Origin: Candidatus Wildermuthbacteria bacterium GWA2_46_15
GTDB lineage: Bacteria; Patescibacteriota; Minisyncoccia; Minisyncoccales; GWA2-46-15
Reading direction: 5' to 3'
NCBI GenBank assembly: GCA_001823105.1
Contig: MHTO01000020.1
Coordinates: 1-20,230, forward strand
Length of the DNA: 20,230 nucleotides
The number at the start of each line of letters is the position of its first letter. The stretch's first letter is position 1. Positions 1 through 6,479 of the stretch are shown piece after piece. Under the pieces are notes generated by a model that did no database searches, was not told where the DNA came from, and saw nothing but the letters and a program-made list of their open reading frames with translations. Made by a program: the position numbers and the translations under genes.

Positions 1-72
1 CCGCGGCGCCGTCAATGTTTCTCAATTCCAGGTTCCCCGCGGCGCCGTCAATGTTTCTCAATTCCAGGTTCC
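1..72 (-). repeat. Exact 36-bp tandem repeat, at least two copies, running to the window edge
   Basis: Bases 1-36 and 37-72 are identical. On the minus strand each encodes the same 12 residues (NLELRNIDGAA plus a Gly at the junction), so the repeat is in frame with the secreted protein. Because the window ends exactly at a repeat boundary, more copies may lie beyond, or this may be a contig-end assembly effect. Confidence 0.85.
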
Positions 73-2317
73 GGCCGGAAATCGGACTGCCGCCGGAAGT
101 TTTCAAGCTGCCGCAGGCCCAAAGCTTGTCACCGAGCCAAAGAGAAGTTTTGTCAAAAATACAGTTACCCAGATAACAATCGATTCTCGAAGGATTAGAC
201 CACTTGATCGGCACGTTGATGATGCGATTGTCGCCTTCGTTGGCGGCGTTGTCTTTGGCGGCCACGTAGACCGAGCAGGTGCCGTTGTTGGTGCGGCAGT
301 CCTGGCCCGATCCCACGGTTACGGTAAAGGAGGAGTTGCAGGTGCGGCTGGCCCAGGATTTAGTCCAGCCCGCGGCCGAGTCATAGATATGATAGTAACA
401 GGAAGCCAGGCCCGAGCCACCGGCATTGTCGCCGTCGTTGGAGACGGAAACGGTAAAGTTGCCGCTCTGGGTGGGACAAATGCCAAAAGGACAATTCGGA
501 GAATCAATGTTGGGCGTGTTGGGCTTGGTTTTATCAACGTAACCCCAAACGTCGCCCGAACCCCGGACGTTACCGGCGTTGTCATAAGCGTTGACGGAAA
601 CCCGATGAACGCCCGTGCCCAGGCTGGGCTGGTAAGAGGTGCTGTTGGTGAAACCCTGTCCCGCGCCGTCTAAAAAGATATAGTACGGGTTGGTGGAACG
701 CAGGCCCGAACCGGAATCCGTGGCCGACCAAGACCAGGTCGGATTGCCGTTGGTCCAGCCGGTTGGACTGACGTTAAAGTATGAAAAAGAGGGCGGAGTG
801 CTATCGCAAGAAGGAGAGTTATACTCCCAATTTTGCCATTCGTAAGTTGGACCATAACAATTGCCCGAGCCGGAACAGCCTTGATAACGATACTGCCTCT
901 GGCGGGTGCTGCCGGAACACTGATAGTTATCCGTCCAACCCGAACCGCCGCAATCTTGAGAATTAATCCAGTCCGTCGCCGCAAAATCGCCGCAATTGCC
1001 CCCGCTGCATCTGATAATATTTCGATACTGCCGCCAGTTGCCAGAACACCGCCACTGGCTGTAGGTTTCGCCGCAATTCTGAATGTTCTCCCAGGAACCC
1101 CAGTTATAGCAATTGCCGCCCGAACAGCCGCGGTGGACGTACCACCGCTGGCGCGTGTTGCCCGAACAGGTGTAAGAATCGGCCCAGTAATCGCCGCCGC
1201 AATTCTCCGAATCGGACCAGTTATCGGTATAATAGTTGCAGGATGAACCGGAACAGCCGGAACGATACCACCACTGCCTTTGTTTAATATTGCCGGAACA
1301 TCGATAGTTGTCGTACCAGCCCGAGGTGTAGCCGCAACTTTCTTTCATCTCTTCCCGGCCGCCGCAGGAATTATACCAATAAATATTGCCGTCGGAACAG
1401 GTATAAGAAGCGTGGCTGGAACAAATTCTTTCCCAATTGAGATAAACTTGAGCGCCGTAGCCGTTTTCGTAGTAATCAACCCGGAGCTGGTGCCAGCCTT
1501 CGTTCAGCCAAACGTCCTCGGTCTTGGTCCAAAAGCCGCGGTCGCCCCAATAACTCAGGTTTCCTCGATAATTGCCGTCGATCCAGACCTTGATGCCGTC
1601 GTCCGAACCGGCAACAAAGCGGTACGAACCGGCGCTAAAGTAAACGTTGCGGCCGGAACGAAAACCAATGTCGTCCGACCGAATGCCTTCGACCGAGCCG
1701 CCGCCCCAATTCTGGTCAATTTTTTCTGAACCATAGTCTGGACCGTCGCCCAATTTTTCCGAAAAGGCGCGGTTGCACCAGACGCGATCCCAGGTCCAGC
1801 TGGGATAAGACGGAGGAGAGTTGGGGCAAGGATCGCTATATCTATTCCAACTGAAACGCATCCGGGCATCGCCGCCACCTTCAAAAAAATAGATTTGCAT
1901 CCGCTTCCAGCCATCAACCCAGCGCCAGCCGGACCAACGTTCCTGATAACCGTGATAGCCCCAATTGTCAATGATCCGGCTGCCGTCCATATAAAGCCAG
2001 GAGCCATCATCCGAACCAATGACAAAATTATAATTACCCGCAGAGAAATAAATCCACTGCTCGGCGATAAAACCAATATTATCATTTTTATAAAGCCACC
2101 AGGGACCAACTCGGCCATTGCCCCAGTTGGCGTCAAAGGTATCGCCCCATTCATAAGTCTGGGCCCGCCAATTGCCATACCAGCTGCCGTTCCAGTCGTA
2201 CCAGTTAATGTTCCAGGCGAGAACTGAATCCGGAGAAAATAGAAAAACCGCCGCCAGCAGCAAGCCGATCAATAGAAAAGAAAAACTTCTTTTATTTTTC
2301 TGAACGATTTCCGGCAC
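1..2317 (-). CDS. Large secreted protein with PA14-like domains, Cys-rich repeats and Ig-like segments (partial, open at left edge)
   Basis: An uninterrupted frame of 772 codons runs from a GTG at 2317 to the window edge without a stop. An in-frame TAA lies just upstream of the GTG (2327-2329) and no ATG comes earlier, so GTG is the best start. Residues 1-34 form a Sec signal peptide: basic start (QKNKR), hydrophobic core, likely cleavage after SVLA. Residues about 35-158 and 180-296 are two PA14-like domains, each with the pattern FSAG.Y.FV.GSDDG followed by an Asp-Gly loop; PA14 domains often bind carbohydrate. Residues 328-504 hold four Cys-rich repeats. Residues about 505-600 and 615-705 look like bacterial Ig-like segments ending in DNAGNV and DNAANE. 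A 12-residue tandem repeat begins at 750. The gene starts 21 bp after the preceding small membrane-protein gene in the pilD operon. I infer a surface adhesin; ligand unknown. Domain calls are by pattern only. Confidence 0.85.
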   Translation of the reverse strand, partial: MPEIVQKNKRSFSFLLIGLLLAAVFLFSPDSVLAWNINWYDWNGSWYGNWRAQTYEWGDTFDANWGNGRVGPWWLYKNDNIGFIAEQWIYFSAGNYNFVIGSDDGSWLYMDGSRIIDNWGYHGYQERWSGWRWVDGWKRMQIYFFEGGGDARMRFSWNRYSDPCPNSPPSYPSWTWDRVWCNRAFSEKLGDGPDYGSEKIDQNWGGGSVEGIRSDDIGFRSGRNVYFSAGSYRFVAGSDDGIKVWIDGNYRGNLSYWGDRGFWTKTEDVWLNEGWHQLRVDYYENGYGAQVYLNWERICSSHASYTCSDGNIYWYNSCGGREEMKESCGYTSGWYDNYRCSGNIKQRQWWYRSGCSGSSCNYYTDNWSDSENCGGDYWADSYTCSGNTRQRWYVHRGCSGGNCYNWGSWENIQNCGETYSQWRCSGNWRQYRNIIRCSGGNCGDFAATDWINSQDCGGSGWTDNYQCSGSTRQRQYRYQGCSGSGNCYGPTYEWQNWEYNSPSCDSTPPSFSYFNVSPTGWTNGNPTWSWSATDSGSGLRSTNPYYIFLDGAGQGFTNSTSYQPSLGTGVHRVSVNAYDNAGNVRGSGDVWGYVDKTKPNTPNIDSPNCPFGICPTQSGNFTVSVSNDGDNAGGSGLASCYYHIYDSAAGWTKSWASRTCNSSFTVTVGSGQDCRTNNGTCSVYVAAKDNAANEGDNRIINVPIKWSNPSRIDCYLGNCIFDKTSLWLGDKLWACGSLKTSGGSPISGRNLELRNIDGAAGNLELRNIDGAA
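806..1336 (-). repeat. Four Cys-rich protein repeats inside the PA14 protein
   Basis: Residues 328-504 of the secreted protein divide into four units starting at Cys328, Cys373, Cys415 and Cys456, about 45, 42, 41 and 48 residues long. The shared pattern is CG, then 6-10 residues, CSGN or CSGS, an Arg-Gln-rich segment with aromatics, then CSGG or CSGS with another Cys four or five residues on, and a Trp-rich tail. Each unit has four Cys, suggesting two disulfides per unit. A partial related unit precedes the first one (Cys299, Cys307, Cys318). Confidence 0.75.
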
Positions 2318-2338
2318 GGCAGCTTTTTAAGAAAATTG

Positions 2339-2767
2339 TTACGGCGTCGAGAAGACGGCCACGTTGGTGACCTCAAACTGGCCTTCAGCGCTCAAAGAAA
2401 ATGTCAAATTCGCCCGTTCGCCGACTTTAATCTCTTCAAACTTTATTTCGGCCGGCGCCAAATCTTCTTGGTCGGTCGGGACCGCGGGCAACCTCAAAAC
2501 GGTCGCGCCCTCTTTGACCGAAAAAGTAAACTCGTCTTTTCCTTCTCTAAGAGTCAGGCCGCGGCTAGAAATAGAAACCACCTCTCCTAAAACGGTCAAG
2601 TTGGCCGAGCGGAGAAGTTTTGAATCTTTAATCTCGGAAATTATAATTTCCGGCTGACCCTTGGACCCGAAAAACTGTTTCTGATATTTGACGCCGAAGA
2701 TATAACCCGCGGCCAGGCCGAGAACTAATCCGGCCAAAACACCGATGACTAAAGTCTTTTTTTGCAT
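2339..2767 (-). CDS. Small membrane-anchored protein, DUF5666-like outer domain (gene B)
   Basis: 142 residues with an ATG start. The N-terminus (MQKKTLVIGVLAGLVLG) is one hydrophobic anchor segment, residues about 5-26, followed by a linker ending GQPE and a beta-rich domain with the pattern VLGEVVSISSRGLTLREG. That pattern resembles the small OB-like DUF5666 domains; the family call is tentative. The first 40 codons and the upstream leader are identical at DNA level to those of the next gene upstream (2795-3199), because both lie in copies of a 432-bp tandem duplication. It sits 27 bp after that gene and 21 bp before the large secreted protein, in what looks like one pilD-led operon. Function unknown; most likely an extracytoplasmic accessory protein. 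Confidence 0.8.
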   Translation of the reverse strand: MQKKTLVIGVLAGLVLGLAAGYIFGVKYQKQFFGSKGQPEIIISEIKDSKLLRSANLTVLGEVVSISSRGLTLREGKDEFTFSVKEGATVLRLPAVPTDQEDLAPAEIKFEEIKVGERANLTFSLSAEGQFEVTNVAVFSTP

Positions 2768-3510
2768 AGGTTTTTCTTAATTATTAATGCTCTTTTACGG
2801 AAGCACCTGAATGCTCTTAACGTCATCAAATTCATATTTGTTATAGATGTTTTCGCTGCTTTCGATCAGGGCGTGGTTGCCCGGCCGCAAGTCCTGCAGG
2901 GCGATCTTGGTGTACTTGGGCGCGAAAGAAGCCTGGCTGGGCGGGTTTTTCGGGTCGAAGGGAAACTCAACTTTAAAAATCTCCGAACTATCCTTGACGA
3001 TGACGTTAATGTCTCTGTCTTTGGTCGGGTGCTTAACGGTGATGAGCTTGCGCTGGATGTCGATCTCGGAAATAACGGTTTCCGGCTGACCCTTGGACCC
3101 GAAAAACTGTTTCTGATATTTGACGCCGAAGATATAACCCGCGGCCAGGCCGAGAACTAATCCGGCCAAAACACCGATGACTAAAGTCTTTTTTTGCATA
3201 GGTTTTTCTTAATTATTAATGCTCTTTTACGGAAGCACCTGAATGCTCTTAACGTCATCAAATTCATATTTGTTATAGATGTTTTCGCTGCTTTCGATCA
3301 GGGCGTGGTTGCCCGGCCGCAAGTCCTGCAGGGCGATCTTGGTGTACTTGGGCGCGAAAGAAGCCTGGCTGGGCGGGTTTTTCGGGTCGAAGGGAAACTC
3401 AACTTTAAAAATCTCCGAACTATCCTTGACGATGACGTTAATGTCTCTGTCTTTGGTCGGGTGCTTAACGGTGATGAGCTTGCGCTGGATGTCGATCTCG
3501 GAAATAACGG
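2647..3510. repeat. Exact 432-bp tandem duplication (2647-3078 and 3079-3510)
   Basis: Bases 2647-3078 and 3079-3510 are identical as read, with identity stopping exactly at both outer edges (2646/3078 and 3079/3511 differ). Each copy spans, in gene direction, the last two-thirds of one gene, the 27-bp intergenic leader and the first 40 codons of the next. The duplication converts an ancestral two-gene order into three genes with a hybrid in the middle. The junction lies next to a shared AGCCG, a possible microhomology. Confidence 0.92.
2795..3199 (-). CDS. Chimeric small membrane-anchored protein created by tandem duplication
   Basis: 134 residues. Residues 1-40 (MQKKTLVIG to GQPE) are identical to the start of the gene at 2339-2767. 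From residue 42 (VISEIDIQRKL) to the final IQVLP it is identical to the C-terminal part of the protein at 3227-3688. The fusion is in frame because the duplicated unit is 432 bp, exactly 144 codons. The product therefore has the anchor of one family and the outer domain (FPFDP.NPP, DLRPGNHALIES.ENIY) of the other. It has a complete start and stop and the same 27-bp spacing as its neighbours. Whether it is expressed or is an assembly duplicate cannot be told here. Confidence 0.75.
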   Translation of the reverse strand: MQKKTLVIGVLAGLVLGLAAGYIFGVKYQKQFFGSKGQPETVISEIDIQRKLITVKHPTKDRDINVIVKDSSEIFKVEFPFDPKNPPSQASFAPKYTKIALQDLRPGNHALIESSENIYNKYEFDDVKSIQVLP

Positions 3511-3688
3511 CGGCTAGGGAAAAGATTTCGATATTAGACGCAGGCGGTTCAAGAACCGTCATTTCTGCCTCATTTAGTTTTTCCGGTCCGGTCAAAAAGG
3601 AAAGGGCGATCCCCGAGAGAGCGACGACGAAGAGGAAAACAAAAACGACGACTTTTGGGTTGGATTTAATTTTTTTGACGAGTTCCAT
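3227..3688 (-). CDS. Small membrane-anchored protein of the IQVLP-terminated family (gene A)
   Basis: 153 residues, ATG start. A basic start (MELVKKIKSNPK) is followed by a transmembrane segment at residues about 13-32, a polar linker, and a beta-rich outer domain from about residue 60. The outer domain carries ISEID...LITVKHPTKDRDINV, FPFDPKNPP, DLRPGNHALIES and the C-terminal IQVLP. It is a clear paralog of the gene at 3729-4190, matching at many positions throughout the outer domain, and its C-terminal part was copied to make the chimera at 2795-3199. The domain resembles DUF5666-type small beta domains, but I do not recognise a named function. It is the third gene of the pilD-led operon. 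Confidence 0.82.
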   Translation of the reverse strand: MELVKKIKSNPKVVVFVFLFVVALSGIALSFLTGPEKLNEAEMTVLEPPASNIEIFSLAAVISEIDIQRKLITVKHPTKDRDINVIVKDSSEIFKVEFPFDPKNPPSQASFAPKYTKIALQDLRPGNHALIESSENIYNKYEFDDVKSIQVLP

Positions 3689-3728
3689 TGTTTTAGGATA
3701 TCAAAATTAGGAAAAAATAAAAGCCCTT

Positions 3729-4190
3729 CTAAGGCAAAACCTGAATCTTTCTGACGCTATCAAATTCAAGCTTTTGGTAAATGTTTTCATCGCTTTCAAT
3801 TAAAGCGTGGTTGCCCGGCCTTAAGTCGCCGAGGGTGATCTTGGTCAGCTTGGGACTAAAAGTCGTCTCTCCCTTCGGGGGATTGGCCGGGTCAAAGGGG
3901 AATTCAATCTTCAGAATCTCGGTCTGGTCGCCAACCATGACCTTGATTTCTTTTGGTTCGGTCGGATGCTGAACGAAAATTAATTTCTGTTCGCTGTCAA
4001 TCCGAGAAATGACCGAAGCGAGATTAAAAACTTCGATCGGCGGACTTTCGGAAAAAATAGTTAAGTCTTCGCTGGCTGTTTCGGTCTGACTTTTTTGAAA
4101 TAGAAAGATGACCCCCGCCGTCGTCACCAGCAAAGCAACAAAGATAAAAAGAGAAGTTTTTCTGTTTTTGAGCAGGGGGGCCAATATCAT
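3729..4190 (-). CDS. Small membrane-anchored protein of the IQVLP-terminated family (diverged paralog)
   Basis: 153 residues, ATG start 9 bp after the pilD stop. The N-terminus has basic residues then a transmembrane helix (residues about 12-32), a Ser/Thr/Glu-rich linker and an outer domain with ISRIDSEQKLIFVQHPTEP, FPFDPANPP, LGDLRPGNHALIESDENIY and the end IQVLP. The layout equals that of 3227-3688 with clear but partial identity, so this is an older duplication than the 432-bp one. Close linkage to pilD suggests a role at the envelope alongside the pilus or export system, but that is inference. Confidence 0.82.
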   Translation of the reverse strand: MILAPLLKNRKTSLFIFVALLVTTAGVIFLFQKSQTETASEDLTIFSESPPIEVFNLASVISRIDSEQKLIFVQHPTEPKEIKVMVGDQTEILKIEFPFDPANPPKGETTFSPKLTKITLGDLRPGNHALIESDENIYQKLEFDSVRKIQVLP

Positions 4191-4199
4191 CAGTTTAGT

Positions 4200-5099
4200 T
4201 CAGATTAAGAGGCTCAGATAATAATTGATGACCCTTTCCCCGAAGAAAAGGGCAAAGAAAATGCCGCTGACCAGAAAAGGCCCGAAGGGCAATTCTGATT
4301 TTAAATTCTTCTTTTTCAAAACCATGAGGCCTGTCCCTATTATAGCACCAGAAAAGAAAGCAAAAAACAAGGCAACGATGATTTTGGGAAAGGCTAAAAC
4401 CAAACCCATTAAAAAAGCGAGTTTGACGTCGCCGAAACCCATGGCCCTGCCGCCTGAGAAAAAATAGATTAAGAAAAAGAATAGGGCGGCTCCAATAGCC
4501 GAAAATAATAGATTAATCGCTAGCGGCAGGGAATTTCCAAGCGCCAAGTACCAAGTACCAAATGGTTCGACTCCGCTCACCATCCTGAGCCCGTCGAAGG
4601 ACAAATTCCAATTTCCAAAATTCAAAATCTCAAACAGGCGATAGAAGAAAACAGCGCCGATGCCGGCATAAACCAGCTCGTCGGGAATGAGATAGTGCTT
4701 CAAATCAAAAACAAAAACGATAATGAGAAAACTGCTGATTGTCAATAAATAGACGAGGTTTGAAAATTGCGAAACCCCGAAAGGGTGGAGTCCGCCGAAG
4801 CCTTGGGCGAAGGCGGAATAATTGAAAATTAGCAGAAATATCAACCCCGTTGATATTTCGACCAAGGGATATTGTAAAGAAATCGGTTTCTGGCAGTAGC
4901 GGCAACGCCCCCGGAGAAAAAGAAAGCTCCAGATCGGCAAAAGATCTCGCCAGGCCAAGGCGTGCCGGCAGGCCGGGCAAAAAGATCGGCCCCGGACAAA
5001 GCCCTGGTTCGTCTCCAGACGGTAAATCAAAGAATTCAGAAAAGAACCGACGACCAGGCCGAGAAGTAAAAAGAAAAACGAAAATCCCAGATTCAACAT
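4200..5099 (-). CDS. pilD: Prepilin peptidase / N-methyltransferase PilD
   Basis: 299 residues. This inner-membrane aspartic peptidase removes the leader from type IV prepilins and usually methylates the new N-terminus. The N-terminal domain has the two zinc-type Cys pairs C41-P-A-C44 and C66-R-Y-C69. The catalytic aspartates are D132 in FDLKHYLIPDE and D224 in GFGDVKL, inside a bundle of about eight membrane helices. It would process the three pseudopilins encoded just upstream. Two loops (residues about 96-108 and 161-190) are encoded by palindromic repeat-like DNA and look like in-frame insertions. ATG start; a TATAAT six bases upstream leaves almost no leader. pilD heads the operon with the small anchored proteins and the PA14 protein. 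Confidence 0.95.
   Translation of the reverse strand: MLNLGFSFFFLLLGLVVGSFLNSLIYRLETNQGFVRGRSFCPACRHALAWRDLLPIWSFLFLRGRCRYCQKPISLQYPLVEISTGLIFLLIFNYSAFAQGFGGLHPFGVSQFSNLVYLLTISSFLIIVFVFDLKHYLIPDELVYAGIGAVFFYRLFEILNFGNWNLSFDGLRMVSGVEPFGTWYLALGNSLPLAINLLFSAIGAALFFFLIYFFSGGRAMGFGDVKLAFLMGLVLAFPKIIVALFFAFFSGAIIGTGLMVLKKKNLKSELPFGPFLVSGIFFALFFGERVINYYLSLLI
4541..4636. repeat. REP-like palindromic insertion within pilD
   Basis: This stretch has a direct repeat (CAAGTACCAAGTACC near 4545-4559), then TTCGAC at 4566-4571 facing GTCGAA at 4593-4598, then A/T-rich text resembling AATTTCCAAAATTC. The TTCGAC...GTCGAA core with CTGAGC between resembles short dispersed palindromes seen in many environmental bacterial genomes. 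It is read through in frame as residues about 161-190 of PilD, between membrane segments. Confidence 0.6.
4791..4817. repeat. Second REP-like palindrome within pilD
   Basis: TCCGCC (4791-4796) pairs with GGCGGA (4812-4817), and inside it GCC pairs with GGC around a TTG loop, giving a two-layer 27-bp hairpin. It is translated as part of a Gly/Phe-rich loop (residues about 96-108) of PilD. Confidence 0.6.
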
Positions 5100-5105
5100 T
5101 GGTTA

Positions 5106-5111
5106 ATTATA
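5106..5111 (-). promoter_or_regulatory. Candidate -10 box of the pilD operon
   Basis: TATAAT on the minus strand ends six bases before the pilD ATG. A weak TTGCTT lies 16 bp upstream as a possible -35. If used, the mRNA would be nearly leaderless. Sequence match only. Confidence 0.35.
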
Positions 5112-5158
5112 GCGTTTAACGATATATAAGCAAAGCTTAGCCTCGATGCGAGCGAGAT

Positions 5159-5173
5159 CGGGCGTTCCGCCCG
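5159..5173. repeat. Intergenic hairpin between the PaaX-like gene and pilD
   Basis: CGGGCG (5159-5164) pairs with CGCCCG (5168-5173) around a 3-nt loop. No T-run follows on the minus strand, so it is not a convincing terminator; neighbouring sequence (CTCGATGCGAGCGAGATCG) is also partly palindromic and REP-like. Confidence 0.5.
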
Positions 5174-5240
5174 CTATAGCACGGAAAACTTGTTTTTCCC
5201 GCCACCATCTTCTGGCCCGAAACTACCCACCACACACCGT

Positions 5241-5271
5241 ATAATAACTGCGATCGCTTTTATTTTACGTT
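5241..5271. promoter_or_regulatory. Downstream copy of the repeat flanking the first PaaX-like gene
   Basis: Starting ATAATAAC, with GCGATCGC at 5250-5257 and ending ACGTT, this segment matches the promoter-side copy at 5869-5908 apart from about an 8-10 bp gap. It contains the TAA stop of the PaaX-like gene (5265-5267). Confidence 0.55.
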
Positions 5272-5861
5272 GTTGTCTTCTGGGTCAAATTGAACCGACT
5301 CTTCATTTCGGCGTCGTTGCCAATGGTTTCAGCGACAATCAGCCGCAATTCTTTTTCTTTTAATCCGAAAAAATCTTTCAGCAACTCGACCTCTGGTTGA
5401 CAATTAAAAGGATGAATCCAAACGCTTTTTTGCAACTGGCAAAATCCCAATTCTTTTAACTTTCCTCGGAACGCTTCGCGGTGCATCCTTTTTAATTCAG
5501 CAATGTCAAAAATCACTATTCGCCATTTTCCGTCCCAGATTTTCGGTTTTTTAATCTTCAGCTCGTCGATTTGAAGATAACCGGCTGTTTTTCTGCCTTT
5601 CTCGGTCAGACTGATATAGATCTGGCCGTTCTCATTCCTGATCTCAATTAAGCCTTGACGCCGCAAATTATAGAAAGCATCATAAAGTTTTTTCCTCGGG
5701 TATTTCCGCCACTGCTGATAGGATTTAACCAATCCCCTGACGAAGGAGGGGGAACTCGCGGCAATGTAAATTGCGCCGGCCGCCATCAACCAGTAAAAAA
5801 TATCTTTGACGATTTCGGTTCGCGGTTTCTTGAAATAGTATTTGTATTTTCGAATCCCCAT
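5265..5861 (-). CDS. PaaX/Cas2-like domain protein with membrane segment (first copy)
   Basis: 198 residues, ATG start. The order is a basic N-terminus, a hydrophobic segment at residues about 24-42, a winged-helix-like part (LYDAFYNLRRQGLIEIRNE...LTEKGRK), then a PaaX C-terminal domain with the Cas2-like ferredoxin fold: WRIVIFDIAE, FRGKLKELGF, LQKSVWIHPF. The Asp of IFDI corresponds to the Cas2 active-site Asp. PaaX in other bacteria is a transcriptional repressor; Patescibacteria carry many relatives of unknown role. It lies between the pseudopilins and pilD on the same strand, but with gaps of 165 bp each side and its own putative promoter. Related repeats lie over its promoter and its stop codon. 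There is no Cas1 or CRISPR array, so it is not a CRISPR Cas2. Regulator or nuclease is open. Confidence 0.8.
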   Translation of the reverse strand: MGIRKYKYYFKKPRTEIVKDIFYWLMAAGAIYIAASSPSFVRGLVKSYQQWRKYPRKKLYDAFYNLRRQGLIEIRNENGQIYISLTEKGRKTAGYLQIDELKIKKPKIWDGKWRIVIFDIAELKRMHREAFRGKLKELGFCQLQKSVWIHPFNCQPEVELLKDFFGLKEKELRLIVAETIGNDAEMKSRFNLTQKTTT

Positions 5862-5871
5862 TGTTTCATAA

Positions 5872-5908
5872 TAACGTATTATTTAGGCGATCGCAATTTT
5901 ATACGTTA
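5872..5908. promoter_or_regulatory. Two-layer palindrome at the promoter of the first PaaX-like gene
   Basis: TAACGTAT (5872-5879) and ATACGTTA (5901-5908) are perfect inverted arms, and GCGATCGC (5887-5894) sits at the centre, within half a base of concentric. It lies immediately downstream of a TATAAT, over the expected transcription start, as expected for a repressor operator. Confidence 0.6.
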
Positions 5909-5914
5909 ATTTCT

Positions 5915-5920
5915 ATTATA
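5915..5920 (-). promoter_or_regulatory. Candidate -10 box for the first PaaX-like gene
   Basis: TATAAT on the minus strand, about 54 bp before the ATG and just upstream of the inverted repeat. No good -35 is seen 17 bp upstream. Confidence 0.4.
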
Positions 5921-5950
5921 TATTTGTAAGAGGTTCGATAATTAAGCCGA

Positions 5951-5972
5951 ACGCCCCCGCCGCAAGGCGGGG
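5951..5972. repeat. GC-rich hairpin after the last pseudopilin gene
   Basis: A perfect 9-bp stem GCCCCCGCC / GGCGGGGGC with a 4-nt loop lies about 55 bp downstream of the pseudopilin stop. It lacks a following T-run on either strand, so it is either a weak terminator / 3' end stabiliser or a REP-type element. Edge coordinates are accurate to a base or two. Confidence 0.6.
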
Positions 5973-6026
5973 GCAAGGTATTCGGATTTCCATCGTTACT
6001 TAATCCTGGCAATCCCTGAGATAAAA

Positions 6027-6461
6027 TTACGGACAAGCGGCGCTGGTGGTGGTGCCGGCTCCTTTCTGGCTGACGTAGAAGTAATTGGTCGTGGTGACTT
6101 CCATTTGGAAAGTAATGCAATAAGTTTGGTTATTGCCGCCATCATACCAATAATACGTTCGTACGCCGTTGCCGGTGGGAATAGGATTCAGATAGGGATC
6201 GAGCAAAGTACTCGTCGTAATCGCGGTAGAGGTATCGGGCAAATTAGCATAGCCTTCGGGTAAAGAGTCGGAGTATTTCAGCTCCATGGCCGTAGCAATC
6301 TGCCGCAAATCGCCCTGACCTCTCGCGTCCCTCGCTTTCTTTCTCGCCCCGCCCATCGCCACCATGACAATTGAAGCCAAAAGACCGATGACGGCGATGA
6401 CCACCAATAGTTCAATCAAAGTGAAACCCCGCTTGTTCACTTTTTTCTGTTCAATTATCAT
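6027..6461 (-). CDS. Type IV pseudopilin / prepilin-like protein (third in gene order)
   Basis: 144 residues, ATG start. The leader ends at G12, followed by the type III signal FTLIELLVVIAVIG with Glu at +5 of the mature protein, the methylation/cleavage signature for PilD. A charged helix follows (GGARKKARDARGQGDLRQI), as in many Patescibacteria pilins. The C-terminal head has two Cys (TYCITFQ and the final AACP) likely forming a disulfide, and YFYVSQKG shared with the neighbouring paralog. It is 18 bp after the pseudopilin at 6480-6905. It could be a major or minor pilin subunit; sequence alone does not say which. Confidence 0.92.
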   Translation of the reverse strand: MIIEQKKVNKRGFTLIELLVVIAVIGLLASIVMVAMGGARKKARDARGQGDLRQIATAMELKYSDSLPEGYANLPDTSTAITTSTLLDPYLNPIPTGNGVRTYYWYDGGNNQTYCITFQMEVTTTNYFYVSQKGAGTTTSAACP

Positions 6462-6479
6462 TTTTTAGATTAGATTAAA

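Noticed and set aside
319..2227. Several open frames of 80-200 codons on both strands in this region
   Set aside because: They are Ala/Pro/Ile/Val-rich shadows of the continuous minus-strand secreted-protein frame, which has a signal peptide, domains and repeats.
4541..4817. Insertion sequence in pilD
   Set aside because: No transposase, terminal inverted repeats or target duplication; only short palindromes are present and the frame is intact.
5265..5861. Possible CRISPR-associated Cas2
   Set aside because: The fold signature is Cas2-like but the protein has a winged-helix part and a membrane segment, and there is no cas1, no other cas gene and no spacer-repeat array in the window.
5951..5972. 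Intrinsic terminator after the pseudopilins
   Set aside because: The stem is strong but there is no T-run after it on the minus strand, so I list it as a hairpin only.
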